Origin: Rhyzopertha dominica
Taxonomy: Eukaryota > Arthropoda > Insecta > Coleoptera > Bostrichidae
NCBI GenBank assembly: GCA_025024175.1
Contig: QCXZ01000138.1
Span: 48,827,092 to 48,891,091 of the forward strand
DNA: 64,000 nucleotides
Reading direction: 5' to 3'
Made by a program: the position numbers and the translations under genes. Shown piece after piece: positions 1-9,792 of the stretch; position 1 is the first letter of the stretch, and every line of letters starts with the position of its first letter. The notes beneath the pieces are model-generated. The model saw only the letters and a list, made by a program, of their open reading frames with translations, did not search any database and was not told the DNA's origin.

Positions 1-864
1 TATAGTTCATTTCTTTCAACGAACTTTTTATTCCTCTCAACGGCCCCTCCATCCGCTACATCAACGAAATGCAGCCCTAAACCGAGGGACTCACGCGCGG
101 TCTTAAAATTCAAATTAAATTTGTTCCCATACCCGTCCTTCTTTTATCTTTATACTCTTGCGTCCCAGTTGACGTGGTTTTATTGGCCTCGTGCTTTTGA
201 ATTCTTCCTATTTGTTTTGCGCTGCCTAATGAGCGATCGAGAAGGGTCTTTCGCAGCGCTTCCGGGCTAGCAGTCATTTCAGATCTCATTCCGCTCGGCT
301 TCATGAAAATCACCGGAGAATTTTTGCGCACGGGGTTGCGTTGCATAAATCTTCTTACATGACGTTTCCCGTTATCTGGAATGATGAACGCGCCCTTGAG
401 GGAGATTTTTTACAATTTCCTGGGCTGATGTCGAAACCAGAGAGACCGGAGCTTATTTGGGGGAGGGACTGGATTTCACCTGTACGGGAAATGCAGCTGA
501 ATAACACAGGTTATGTATTGCATTTTTAAATCATGAATATTTCATTTTTACCGACTAATATATATGCTGTTAGGTGGTTTGTATATAGAATTTGCGATAA
601 GTTTTAAAATCTCTAAATTTTGGGTCAGTATTTTGCTTCCTTACATGACTCGTAAATTCGTGCCAAATCGTTTCAATTGGTTTAAATATACAGTGATACG
701 GCGNTAGCCGTAAAACTGTGTGTCCAAGCTCTCTATCGAAATTATCAAATCGGAATGTTTTATCAAAACATTTTGTCTATAAAACCCCCCAGGAGTTGTC
801 TTTCTGTATAATATTCCTCAAAATACAAGTCATGTTTTAAAAGAATATTTTTCTTCTTTATTCA
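1..864. other. Unassigned AT-rich sequence
   Basis: No gene, RNA or repeat signature could be recognised. Short open frames on both strands (around 110-346 and 341-529) have no family motif and look like chance. One N lies near 704. Confidence 0.5.
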
Positions 865-1080
865 AAGACGTATTTTCTTTCTTTTATTGTCTAATACAAT
901 CACTGCATTGACCGGAAGCTTTAGCAGCAGTTTATTCTCAAACCGATTTTCAAAAACTTCAGCCGTCATTCTTTCATGGTAATCTACCTTTGCGACCTTC
1001 ATATTTTTAGCAGATAAAAATGCTGCATCTTCCACAGTGTCATGGGTATTGTACCAACTTTCATCGACATTGTTCTATCT
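865..1080 (-). pseudogene. Relic of a DDE transposase (copy 1 of a three-copy family)
   Basis: Read on the minus strand, this stretch gives an open translation containing NVDESWYNTHDTV, then KVDYHERMTAEVFENRFENK, then LPVNAVIVLDN. That order (DE(T/S)W, DYHxxM, FExWF, LPxNSVIVxDN) is the catalytic core of a Tc1/mariner-related DDE transposase group common in insects. The first aspartate (in VDES) and second aspartate (in VLDN) are retained. The third acidic residue and both protein ends are missing. No terminal repeats were found. It shares its motif order with the relics at 14858-15255 and 21640-21960. The family assignment is by motif recognition only. Confidence 0.55.
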
Positions 1081-2691
1081 TCATCTCAAAATTTTTTCAT
1101 TTGATTTAAGTATTTTACTCGCTATTCCGAAATTGTTGAAGATTCCATAAGCAGTTGCCGTTTATAAATTTATTATATGGAAACTCCACCGCAGTTAATT
1201 TTTAGCTCAGTTTTAGTTGTCTTGTATAATTCTTCAATTGTCAATACAAAATTTATTTGTGTGCATCATAAATCATGACATTGACGAACCAGTTTCGAAC
1301 TAAAAAAGCAAAGTAACTTTCAACATCAGAATTCAGAGACAACTATCTTGTAGTAAGTGGCGTAGATGTTTTTTTTTAAATCCTCGTAATGGAAGATATA
1401 TTTTGCATATATGCATTGCTCGATAACTTTTAAGTATGCAGCAGTTTTGGCATGTTGTTTCGTACGTTACGGAACACATGCCCTTATAGGCGTAGAGGGT
1501 TCTTTAGAAATGCATTTTTTTCATTAATTCTTGGACTGGTGAAAAATATATTTAGATTTAACTGTCTCAGTTTTATACAGCGCACATCATAGTTTATGTG
1601 AAACAAGAATGTCTGTAATAGTATATTCTCATTTGCACTGTTTACTAAAACATAACGAAATATTATCTCAAATACGTCGATATATGGTGTCTTCTACACT
1701 ACAGCTTTGTGTGCTGCATGCAATTATCTGTAAACATGCAAACCCTTTGTCCATAAACAATATCGCGCGTTCCAGCAACTACAGCTGTAGGGGTTGGATT
1801 ATTTCTAAAATTTCTGTATTTACCCATAAAGCAGGAACGACAGGTACTGAAATAGAAGTACATAAAAATATTCAATTCGATTTTTGGTGGTTTTTAACAT
1901 CCGTTGTCGGTTTACACCAAGTACGTGGATCTATGTGGGATTGACAATAAACAATTTGTCAATAACATTAATGTTAATATTATCCATAGATTTTTCATGT
2001 TATTATAATTTTTCTTGAGCATCAAAAACACCTGTTTCACTCCAGAGTATTTCATTGTTTTAGCTTTATTTTGTGTTAGTTTCTTCGGGTGTGTGTTCTT
2101 AAATATTCATAAACATTTTCAAAGACCTTGCACCACTGCCTGTTCTGATTTTGATTATAACGGATTCCACATGAGTTGTGTGGAATAATGCGTCGACATC
2201 ATGAAGTTGCTTTCTAAGATTGTATTCAATAAGTTTCCTCTCAATGTTAACATTCAGCACTCAAATTTAAAGAAGATGGGATTTCTGTGAAAGCGGAAGC
2301 TGATGGTAAATTGTCATTGTTTTCGTAAGTAACAGAATGCTGTAGTTGAAGAGAATATTTTTCCAATCAGTAGGATACAATCTTCCTTGAATCCTCGCAA
2401 AAGTCGCTCTGTTACACCTTTTTTTGATTGCAAGTAGACGGATTTTTCTTTAGTAATGAATTTCGGGTTATAGACTTTTTTCCACATCGCTGAACCACTA
2501 ACCTGGATTTTCCAGATAGCACGCATATTTACCCTTCTCGATTTGTTTATTATAACGTTTGCTTGTTCTTTGCTCTTTCTTCTCACGCCTTTCGCAACAC
2601 GACACAGTGGGCAACCTCATAACTTTTCATAATAACAAATTTTGAATTCGACATACAGTAAATAACGTGAAAATTTATTTTATTTAAATAT
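1081..2691. other. Unassigned AT-rich sequence
   Basis: About 1.6 kb without a recognisable gene. The longest open frame (1609-1944, plus, 111 codons) has no known motif and unremarkable composition, so it is not called. The stretch ends at the left TSD of the Penelope-like element. Confidence 0.5.
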
Positions 2692-2704
2692 ATGTTATAA
2701 CAGC

Positions 2705-2832
2705 GACATGTTGTTTTCCGGGCTGGTTCCCACGTTGGTTAGTAGACCTTGACGTTTCGACACTCATGTCGGTGTAGCAGAAGTAGCTCTGAAACTGAAG
2801 TGTCCTAGTCCGCTCGGGTATTTATACTCGTC
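2705..2832 (-). repeat. Left inverted terminal repeat of PLE 1
   Basis: This is the near-complete reverse complement of 3483-3611. Relative to the right copy it lacks part of the ctgaggaagac segment, so the minus-strand hammerhead-like core is broken here: its GAAA side is kept but the CTGAGGA side is changed. Its outer ~60 bp are the same repeat found at 4408-4551. Confidence 0.8.
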
Positions 2833-3510
2833 ATCAACGCGCTGATACAGCGGGCGAAGCTAGTCAGCGAACCAGACCACCTAGAAGAGGAATTAGAACA
2901 TCTACGCAGAGCACTCCAGAAGAACGGATATCCTAAGGCACAGATTGAGAAGGCTATCAACAAGCAACCACGGAGGAAGGAACCAGAGGAGCACATCGCT
3001 GCAGCATACCTGCCCTACGTCAATGGATGTACAGATAAGATCGGACAGATGCTGAGAAGACATCATATAAACACCATCTTCACCGCCCCGAGAAAGATAG
3101 CTAACGCCTTTCTGAAATATCGTTCGACGACTGAGGAGCTACAAACACAAGGTGTGTACAGCATCCCATGCAGCTGTGGGAAGGTTTACATCGGCCAAAC
3201 CGGAAGGCACATCAGCACGAGAATCAAGGAGCACATGAGGGACACCAGAGACCGGCAAGGTGATAGGTCGGCTGTAGCAGAACATCGAATGGAGACTGGC
3301 CACATCATCAAATTCGAGGAAGCACAAATGCTGTCGAGGGAAGCGAGATTCTGGCCGACTCTGTACAAGGAAGCCATCGAAATCCAGAAGAACCCGCACA
3401 ATTACAACCGAGACCGGGGCATTGAACTACCTGGAATCTGGAAACCGGTCATGCGTAACAACGCCCACGCGTCAGTGACCCGGACGAGTATAAATACCCG
3501 AGCGGACTAG
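2830..3510 (+). pseudogene. C-terminal fragment of PLE reverse transcriptase-GIY-YIG endonuclease
   Basis: The frame is open from about 2830, without an initiating ATG, to the TAG at 3508-3510. The first internal ATG is at 3049, but homology begins well before it. Upstream residues (VINALIQRAKLV, AYLPYVNG, IGQMLRRHHI) match the linker between the RT and endonuclease of PLEs. The GIY-YIG domain follows: GVYSIPCSCGKVYIGQTGRH at about 3151-3210, a helix with ISTRIKEHMRD, and the conserved glutamate in KEAIEIQK before NYNRDRG. In intact PLEs this nuclease nicks the target for target-primed reverse transcription. The RT palm is absent, so the copy cannot move by itself. The last codons run into the right inverted repeat. 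Confidence 0.85.
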
Positions 3511-3533
3511 GAGACTTCAGTTTCAGAGCTACT

Positions 3534-3568
3534 TCTGAGGAAGACACCGACATGAGTGTCGAAACGTC
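3534..3568 (+). ncRNA. Degenerate hammerhead ribozyme-like motif in PLE 1 right end
   Basis: The order is CTGAGGA (3535-3541), one unpaired A, GACAC (3543-3547), an 8-nt loop, GTGTC (3556-3560), GAAA (3561-3564), then ACGT overlapping the last A, and the cleavage-type triplet GTC (3566-3568). This is the strand order of a hammerhead core with a 5-bp stem II and a self-complementary ACGU stem III that would pair only between two copies, as known for PLE hammerheads. Weak points: there is an extra A before stem II, and only three clear pairs for stem I (CTT with AAG). It may be inactive or a decayed descendant. Confidence 0.45.
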
Positions 3569-3657
3569 AAGGTCTAATAACCAACGTGGGAACTAGCCCG
3601 GAAAACATGTCATCGACAACAACCACGGAAGCCTTCAAACCAAAATGTTATAACAGC

Positions 3658-4394
3658 GTTAGTATAGCACTCATTCTAGCTGAATAGTGATTCAATTTTA
3701 TAAAAAGAATGCTCGACCTTTTTTTGCAGAGCTTGCTTTAGCAAATATTTCGTACATTAGACGTTTTCAATTATCATTCGTTCTGAAGATTTTACAACAC
3801 TACAAACAAAGCACTCTCATTCCTATGTTCATAAAAAACGATCGCATACAATATACATTATCCAAATGTTGCTTAGTCTACATCTTCACATTAAAAACGA
3901 TCTATATTCAATTGCGGGAAAAAATGTTATACCCGTTTAAAATCGATTCATTATAAGAATTTGCATTCCTTAGCAAATACTGCAGCTTTCGGCAGCGGAT
4001 TGTTAATTGTATTTATATAAGTAATATCAATCAGTATAAAAACTCCTGTTTAAAATTTATTGTTAAGTGAAATGTGGTTTAGATATTTTTCATAACTTTA
4101 CGGGATGACTTAGAAGACGAAGATTAGATATTAGCTAAGTAAATGCCTCCAATCTCCGAAAGCTCCAAAATTTTATGGGGTGTTTTAAAGTGCTAAATCA
4201 CTAACTTTCGTATCGAAGTATCGTTCGTCCGTATAAAATATATTGATGTTTATTTGAGATATAACGATGTATAAAATTTATCCATTATCTTGTTTTCAAC
4301 TGTACAATTACAAAAGTAGTTTTCCCCTTCTCGGTTGTTTTTACCTGCCCCCCTCTGGCTTGTGAGATGGCGACGCCCTTGTAAACTAAAGTCA
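3658..4394. other. Unassigned AT-rich sequence
   Basis: No gene signature. The plus-strand open frame 3687-3956 and the minus-strand frame 4285-4470 have no recognisable domain, and the latter runs into the adjacent PLE end. Confidence 0.5.
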
Positions 4395-4407
4395 AAAAGA
4401 AAAATTT

Positions 4408-4551
4408 GACATGTTGTTTTCCGGGCTGGTTCCCACGTTGGTTATTAGACCTTGACGTTTCGACACTCATGTCGGTGTCTTCCTCAGAAGTAGCTCTGAA
4501 ACGTCAAGGTCTAATAACCAACGTGGGAACCAGCCCGGAAAACAACATGTC
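4408..4551. repeat. 53-bp perfect inverted repeat with 38-bp spacer
   Basis: The arm gacatgttgttttccgg... (4408-4460) is exactly reverse-complementary to 4499-4551. Transcripts from either strand would fold into a long perfect hairpin. Confidence 0.95.
4458..4487 (-). ncRNA. Degenerate hammerhead-like motif in PLE 2
   Basis: On the minus strand this reads CTGAGGA, A, GACAC, 8-nt loop, GTGTC, GAAA, and then ACGTC, the same as the plus-strand motif at 3535-3568. Here the flanking stem I sequence is dominated by the long palindrome. Confidence 0.4.
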
Positions 4552-4595
4552 ATCGACAACAACCACGGAAGCCTTCAAACCAAAAGAAAAATTTG

Positions 4596-5676
4596 GTAAA
4601 TACGGTGCATGCGCCAAGAGATGAATGTCAGTTGATTTTTGTTTTGTTCAGTGAGACGAAATTATTGTTCAGACGAAACAAGATTTTTTTCGTCAAACCA
4701 GGTCATAAATCTAGAAGTTTTCGTTGCAGTTCTTTTAGGATGACGTTTAAATAACATTCCCTGTTGATTGTTTTCCTCTTCAGAAGGTAACCGAGAAAGA
4801 ACAGCTTTTGCATCCCAAAAAATAACTTTATCGGCTGATAATCTAATTATCAGTTTATATTAAGATTTACAAAAAAAATAGAAACGTGGGGTACTACATT
4901 GTTCTCCTAAGCGTTGACCTGCTACCCGTAAATCTCTCTATTATCCTCAGCCAAAGCGGCTAACGCTTGGCGATCCACGCAAAAAAGCTCGGTCCGGCAC
5001 CGTCCTGTCATCGGGACTCCATGATTCATGTATCGGCCGGAATAATCCGAGCACTCCGGGCAATAAATCAAAACTTCTTCCTCCCGGAAACTCCGGAAGA
5101 TAATGAAATTAAACCCAGTGTTAACACAGATACTGTATTAGTTCGTTCGTGTAATGTGATTAATAGGCGAGCTTTGCTTCCAATCAGTCACAGGCGGCCG
5201 TGCCACTGGCTGCTTATCATTTCCGCCGCCGCCTGCCATTATACGCGGATTTCGTCATTTGTGCGCGCCAGAATTTTATCTGTGCGTTGCGAGCGGCGGC
5301 GCCTGCTATTTAATCCTCGGGATTGATTTTGCTGTTGTGAACAGTGGAGCGACAGGTCTGCTGTTATAAATTGAAAGTGTATGATTCGGCTTTGAAATAC
5401 TACGCGTTTTTGTTTGCGTGCTCTGAATAGTATTCCAAAAACGATTGGAGTACCATCTATGCAAGTTATAAAAAACATGGCATGCAGAACAAATATGACG
5501 CCAATTATTCCAGAGGAATAACATTTCTGATGAAGCTTGCTTCACCCGCAGAGGTATTACAAATTTACATAACTATCATGAATATTCCGATGTAAACCCT
5601 CATTCAGTAGCTCGTCGACATTTCCAACGCGAGTTTAAACTAAATGTTTGGATCGTTATTATCGATAGGTATTTAA
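4596..5676. other. Unassigned sequence with a GC-richer island
   Basis: No gene could be assigned. About 4900-5340 is clearly richer in G+C than its surroundings, with repeated gccgcc/gcggcg runs at 5160-5310. The open frame 4967-5326 has no known domain. The island could be regulatory or an old repeat; the sequence does not decide. Confidence 0.4.
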
Positions 5677-5955
5677 TTGGTCCAGTTATTTTACCGGACA
5701 GAGACCGAATGGCGAAATTTTTTTAGAATTTCTCCAAAGCACNCTCCCGGATCTGATTGCCGAGGTGCCACTATAACTTATTTTAGTATTATTGTTAGAG
5801 ACTTTTTAAAGCAGCGGTATCCAATTAAGTGGATTGAAAGAGGAAATAATTGCTCACAAATTTGCCCCCCACGATCACCAGACCTCGACAAATGTGATTT
5901 CTTTCTTTGGGGAATGCTAAAAGAATTTGTGTATTCCTCGCCAGATGCTGTTTGA
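5677..5955 (+). pseudogene. Fragment of a Tc1/mariner-superfamily transposase (DDE_3-type C-terminus)
   Basis: The translation contains GATITYFSIIVRDFLKQRYP, then KWIERG, then CPPRSPDLDKCDFFLWGMLK and EFVYSSPDAV. This is the C-terminal catalytic segment typical of DUF4817-associated insect transposases (DGAPxHY...VRxxLxxxFPxxWIGRxG...WPPRSPDLxPLDFFLWGxLK). The upstream part is scrambled and contains an N near 5743. The aspartate normally seen before GA is lost, and no TIRs or TSD were found. It is an old, inactive remnant related to the better-preserved element at 16805-18602. Confidence 0.65.
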
Positions 5956-6308
5956 ACCGAATTGTGAAATCGTATTACATTACAAACGATCAGCCTGAGA
6001 GAAAAGGACCACCCTTTTTGAACAATTTGTGTAACCCATCAGTGCAAACTGTTTATTTAAACTTTTTACCTGAATGTTAAGCCTAACATTTAATTTCATA
6101 GCCATCGTTTGAATTTTTGAAATTTTATAATAACAGCTTACAATACATGTTTTTAGTTATTAAGGTTTATCTTGAAAACGATAAAATTTTTTGAAAAATA
6201 ATAAGAGTAATAAAGTTACAGAACTAAATTCCCCATAAAATAATAATTTGTTAAGTCTGCCAATGTGTTAGAAAATTCTGTCATTTGTTAAGGGTGCACC
6301 ATCCCTTA
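5956..6308. other. Unassigned AT-rich sequence
   Basis: Probably includes the decayed 3' end of the adjacent transposase fragment. No other signature was seen. Confidence 0.4.
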
Positions 6309-7350
6309 CCCAACTAGCAACTTACAGCTTTATAATGATCAGGCAAATGTTTATAAAACAATTTTTATAAAACAGTTGTACACTTGTAAACATTGTCATA
6401 ACGTTTATAGAATACTTAAAGATGCAAAAAGGCGCATCTTTATAAAACATTTTAGTTATATACAGTATCCCATAATGGTTCTAGTAGGTGTTACAGAACA
6501 GTTTTGTAGATAGTTACAGAGGTGGTATAAAAATTACTATAAATCAGTTACAAAACGGTTTTATAGCAATTTATTATAAAACAGTTTCATAAATGTTACG
6601 GCACTTTCTATTATGCTACAATTCTGTTGCATTCAGCATCTTCAAAGGAATATTTCGGTGTTTTAACCGATTTGGCGGAGAATGTTTTATTTCTTAACGA
6701 TTGAGTAAAGTTGCAACCCATATTCCTCTGTAAAATAAAACATGTCCTCAGACCGAGATATATACCGTACCACATGACATAAAATATGCGTAGTATTGAA
6801 TTGTAGTCACAAGAAACTACTACCAAACAAAATTTTCTGTGAAACGTATGCATATATGTATATATTTTTAGTGGGCCTTGCGCAATGGCGGCCATATATG
6901 TGTTTACAATCATGATAATAATATGGCTTCCTCTTTATAAAGCATGATTATCCCAGAAGAAATTGCTGTATAACAAATTGTTTTTTTACATGTGTCAAAT
7001 CAAGACTTAATATAATAGTTTTATAGGTGTTCACAAGATGACGATTCAGTGTTGAATAACACATATTTAAACTCTTTATAAAATAATTTGTCTCCACTGG
7101 AAAAATGTTCTATAAAAAGTTGTGCAAACCTTTATACAATGACTATAAAATGGTGCTTAACACGGTTTTATAATTTTGCTGTGAAAACGTTTCTAACACT
7201 AAACTATATAACAGTTTAGTGTACTGAAGCTGAATACTCGTAGGGGAATACCTCATAAAATAAAATGGACGTCGAGGAACAATAATAAAACAACAATATA
7301 ACAAATATGCCTTGCTATTTGGAAATTATAAAATAATTTTGCTTGTTGGG
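6309..7350. mobile_element. Non-autonomous TA-flanked repeat element (copy A)
   Basis: It begins CCCAACTAGCAA and ends TTGCTTGTTGGG, an imperfect 12-bp terminal inverted repeat with one mismatch. TA dinucleotides flank both sides (6307-6308 and 7351-7352), as expected for a Tc1/mariner-like integration. The interior is AT-rich with many tttataaaac repeats and a small palindrome around 6418-6441 (aaagatgc/gcatcttt). There is no transposase. The first ~555 bp are repeated at 52591-53145 with only scattered differences. The minus-strand open frame 6611-6913 is discussed among the rejected items. Confidence 0.65.
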
Positions 7351-7352
7351 TA

Positions 7353-8473
7353 TCAACCCCTTAAAAAGCTCCAATTGAGCTCTAATTACTTTCGAATATT
7401 GCACTTGGTACACTCACAACGTGTACCAAACTTGGTTTTCTAAGTTCAAGTTTAAGGGAGATGTTAATTTTTTTTCAAAATTTGAAATCCTACTTTGAAG
7501 GCTTGTAACTTCTCAGGGGTGCAACTTAGTATATAGGTAAGTTGCGTTAAATCACAATATTTTGGACTCCCCTACAAGCCTCTGCTCTGCTTCAGTGCTA
7601 ATGCGAATCACTCTGTATATACGGCAGCTTTCTATTGTATTTATTTGTAATTACATGTATTGTCCAAACTTTTCTTGAAGCGCTACAAATAATGAAACGA
7701 ATAAACATTACCCTTATTAATAGATTTTCTGTGCATGGTACATCAACATGTTTCTGTTTTTAATGAGCACTTATGAAATAATGTCAAGTGAATAATTATA
7801 CCGATCTTTTCAAGTAACCCCTAAACATCCCTGTTGTTCTTAACAATATGTGTCATCTCTAGCGCATTTCATTTTAATAACACAGTGCAAATTGCGAAGT
7901 ATGTCATTGGTTTGTCGGTTAACACTGCTACATATACAAAGACCGTCAAAAAGTATAGCCTGTACAAAAGCTTAGGTTTACTCTTCAACAAGAGTTAAAA
8001 ATATTCCTAAGTTACTATAACCAGCTAAAAACTTTCCAAAAGAGGTATCTAAACACATTTAAAATCTAATAAATCGAAAACACTACTACTACAAGGTAGC
8101 CATAATTTAGCAACCTTATTTTAGCAATCATTTGATAATATTATGAACGCTTTCTATCTAGATGACATACCAGAACTCGCGTTAAAAATAAAATCAATAC
8201 CGCTGGCGTGGAAAAGCATATTTTATTTAATTCCATTATTAGGCAGATTCATCGCGCTACAGTTCGCGCAAGTTTTATGGCGCTCTCGGGCCTATATAGT
8301 GCATTTCGGTGTAGCACGCATTCGTTACAGCAACATTGCATTATTTTAAAGCTACGGCAGATAACTAGCTATTTAAGGCAATAAAACTGCGACCAAGATT
8401 TGAAAAATATTAACAAGATAGCAAAAATAAGATACCTAAAAAGAGATCTAAAAAATGCTTTTCCTTTTAGCAA
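7353..8473. other. Unassigned sequence
   Basis: No gene was recognised. The part ending in cactctgtatata near 7620 resembles the outer end of some insect Tc1/mariner-like elements, but no partner end was found. The open frame 8143-8349 has no known domain. Confidence 0.4.
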
Positions 8474-8477
8474 TATA

Positions 8478-9788
8478 CGAGGCACGTTTTTTAAGTAAGT
8501 ACCGTTTTGCGATTCCGCCGCCGCAGCGCTACGGTCGACGTTCCGCGCATGCGCGCTGGTTACCTACATCTCTTGTCTACGCACTGACGCCATTACAGTT
8601 TGATTCTTCATTGTATACGTTGTTTACTGAGTGTTTAAGATGCCTCCGACAATCGTGAGTCCCGCCGATTGTGAAGTACGGGCTGTTATACGATTTCTTA
8701 GTGTTAAAGGCGTAAAACCGATCGATATTCATCGTGAGATCTGTGAAGTTCACGGACAAAACATTATGAGTGATGGAATAGTAAGGAAATGGGTGAGAGC
8801 ATTTAAAGATGGCCGCACAAATGTGCATGATGAAGAACGGAGTGGGCGTCCTTCGGTCGTTAATGAAGATTTGGTGCAGAAAGTGAACGAAAAGGTGAGA
8901 GAAAACAGACGCTTTACAATTTCATCATTGTGCGACTGCTTTCCTCAATATTCTCGTAGTGTTTTGTATCGCATTGTGACCGAGAACTTGAATTACCGGA
9001 AATTATGTTCACGTTGGGTTCCAAAAATGTTGACGGATTTGCACAAAACCCAACGTTTAGGCAGTGCATTGACTTTCCTTGAGCGGTACCACAATGAAGG
9101 TGAAGAATTTTTACACCAAATTGTTAGTGGTGACGAAACATGGGTGGCCTACGTCACACCAGAATCGAAACAACAATCCATGGAATGGCGACATTCATCA
9201 TCACCCAAAAAAGTGAAGTTTAAGCAAACAATTTCTGCCCGGAAAATCATGTGCACAGTTTTTTGGGGCAGAAAAGGAGTTTCTGCCTCGTAATGAGACA
9301 ATCAATGCAGCGTCTTATTGTAAGACATTGAACAATCTGCGTCGTGCAATCCAGAACAAAAGACGTGGCAAGTTGAGTAAGGGTATCGTTTTGCTACATG
9401 ACAATGCCCGTCCACATGTGGCTAATCGGACCAAAGATCTCATCAAATCTTTTAAATGGGAAACTCTAGATCATCCTCCATACAGCCCTGATCTGGCGCC
9501 CAGCGACTACCATTTGTTCCTGCACTTGAAGAAACACCTGGGTGGTCAGCGTCTTCAAGACGATAACGAAGTCGAAACATTTGTGATACAGTGGTTAACA
9601 AGTCAGGCGGCAGAATTTTATGAGGAGGGTATTCAAAAACCACGTTATGACAAGTGCCTCAATATTCACGGAAATTATGTAGAAAAGTAGATTAAGGTAG
9701 AGGCTTTCATGTAAGATAAAATTATTGCAATATCTTTGCATGTCTTTTTTTAATTCCAAAACGGTACTTACTTAAAAAACATGCCTCG
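8478..9788 (+). mobile_element. Mariner transposon (copy 1), full length, inactive
   Basis: The 1.3-kb element is bounded by terminal inverted repeats of about 32 bp with one mismatch (8478-8509 and 9757-9788; outer end cgaggcayg, inner end accgttttg). TATA lies on both outer sides, consistent with a TA target site. It contains one transposase gene in the plus orientation, disrupted by a deletion. A second copy lies in reverse at the right edge of the window. Confidence 0.93.
8640..9690 (+). pseudogene. Mariner DD34D transposase, frameshifted by a 14-bp deletion
   Basis: The ATG at 8640 (MPPTIVSPADCE) is preferred because the upstream in-frame codon at 8631 is GTG. The N-terminal half has two helix-turn-helix modules (RAVIRFLSVKG... 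and SISSLCDCFPQYSRSVLYRIV-like) and the mariner landmarks DEERSGRPS and RWVPKMLT. Catalytic residues are D in SGDETWVAY (codon 9132), D in LLHDNARPH and D in PPYSPDLAPSDYHLF. The last two are 34 residues apart, giving DD34D. Compared with the copy at the window end, about 14 bp are missing at ~9275, so the first half stops at 9291-9293 and the rest is in another frame from about 9294. Two codons are also missing before PRYDK. No active enzyme is expected. Confidence 0.92.
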
Positions 9789-9792
9789 TATA

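Larger units (their letters stand above)
2705..3644 (+). mobile_element. 5'-truncated Penelope-like element (PLE 1) with inverted terminal repeats
   Basis: The 940-bp insertion is flanked by a perfect 13-bp direct repeat, atgttataacagc, at 2692-2704 and 3645-3657. TSDs of roughly 10-15 bp are normal for PLEs. Its outer parts are inverted copies of each other: 2705-2832 matches the reverse complement of 3483-3611 with a few differences. An extra tail (about 3612-3644) is present only at the right end. The interior encodes only the C-terminal part of a PLE protein. This is a usual outcome of target-primed reverse transcription with 5' truncation and inverted partial terminal repeats. A shorter relative lies at 4408-4584. 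Confidence 0.85.
4408..4584. mobile_element. Solo snap-back PLE terminal repeat (PLE 2)
   Basis: About 177 bp made only of PLE end sequence. Two perfect 53-bp inverted arms (4408-4460 and 4499-4551) flank a 38-bp spacer, and the same tail as in PLE 1 follows (about 4552-4584). The flanks share aaaagaaaaatttg at 4395-4408 and 4582-4595, a TSD whose edges are ambiguous because of the A run. The spacer keeps the minus-strand tcctcag/tttc parts of the hammerhead-like motif. There is no protein-coding part. It looks like a severely 5'-truncated insertion that switched strand within the terminal repeat during reverse transcription. Confidence 0.8.

Noticed and set aside
2705..2832. A second full hammerhead core in the left end of PLE 1
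   Set aside because: The CTGAGGA side is altered here (tgtagcagaag instead of tgtcttcctcag), so the core is incomplete on this strand.
5520..5555. ctgatgaagcttgcttcaccc resembling a hammerhead start
   Set aside because: There is a short hairpin but no GAAA followed by a cleavage triplet and no stem I partner nearby.
6611..6913. Minus-strand frame of 100 codons, also open in the copy at 52893-53213
   Set aside because: The few differences between the copies mostly change amino acids, there is no known domain, and the frame lies within a non-autonomous repeat. Shared openness is explained by recent duplication.
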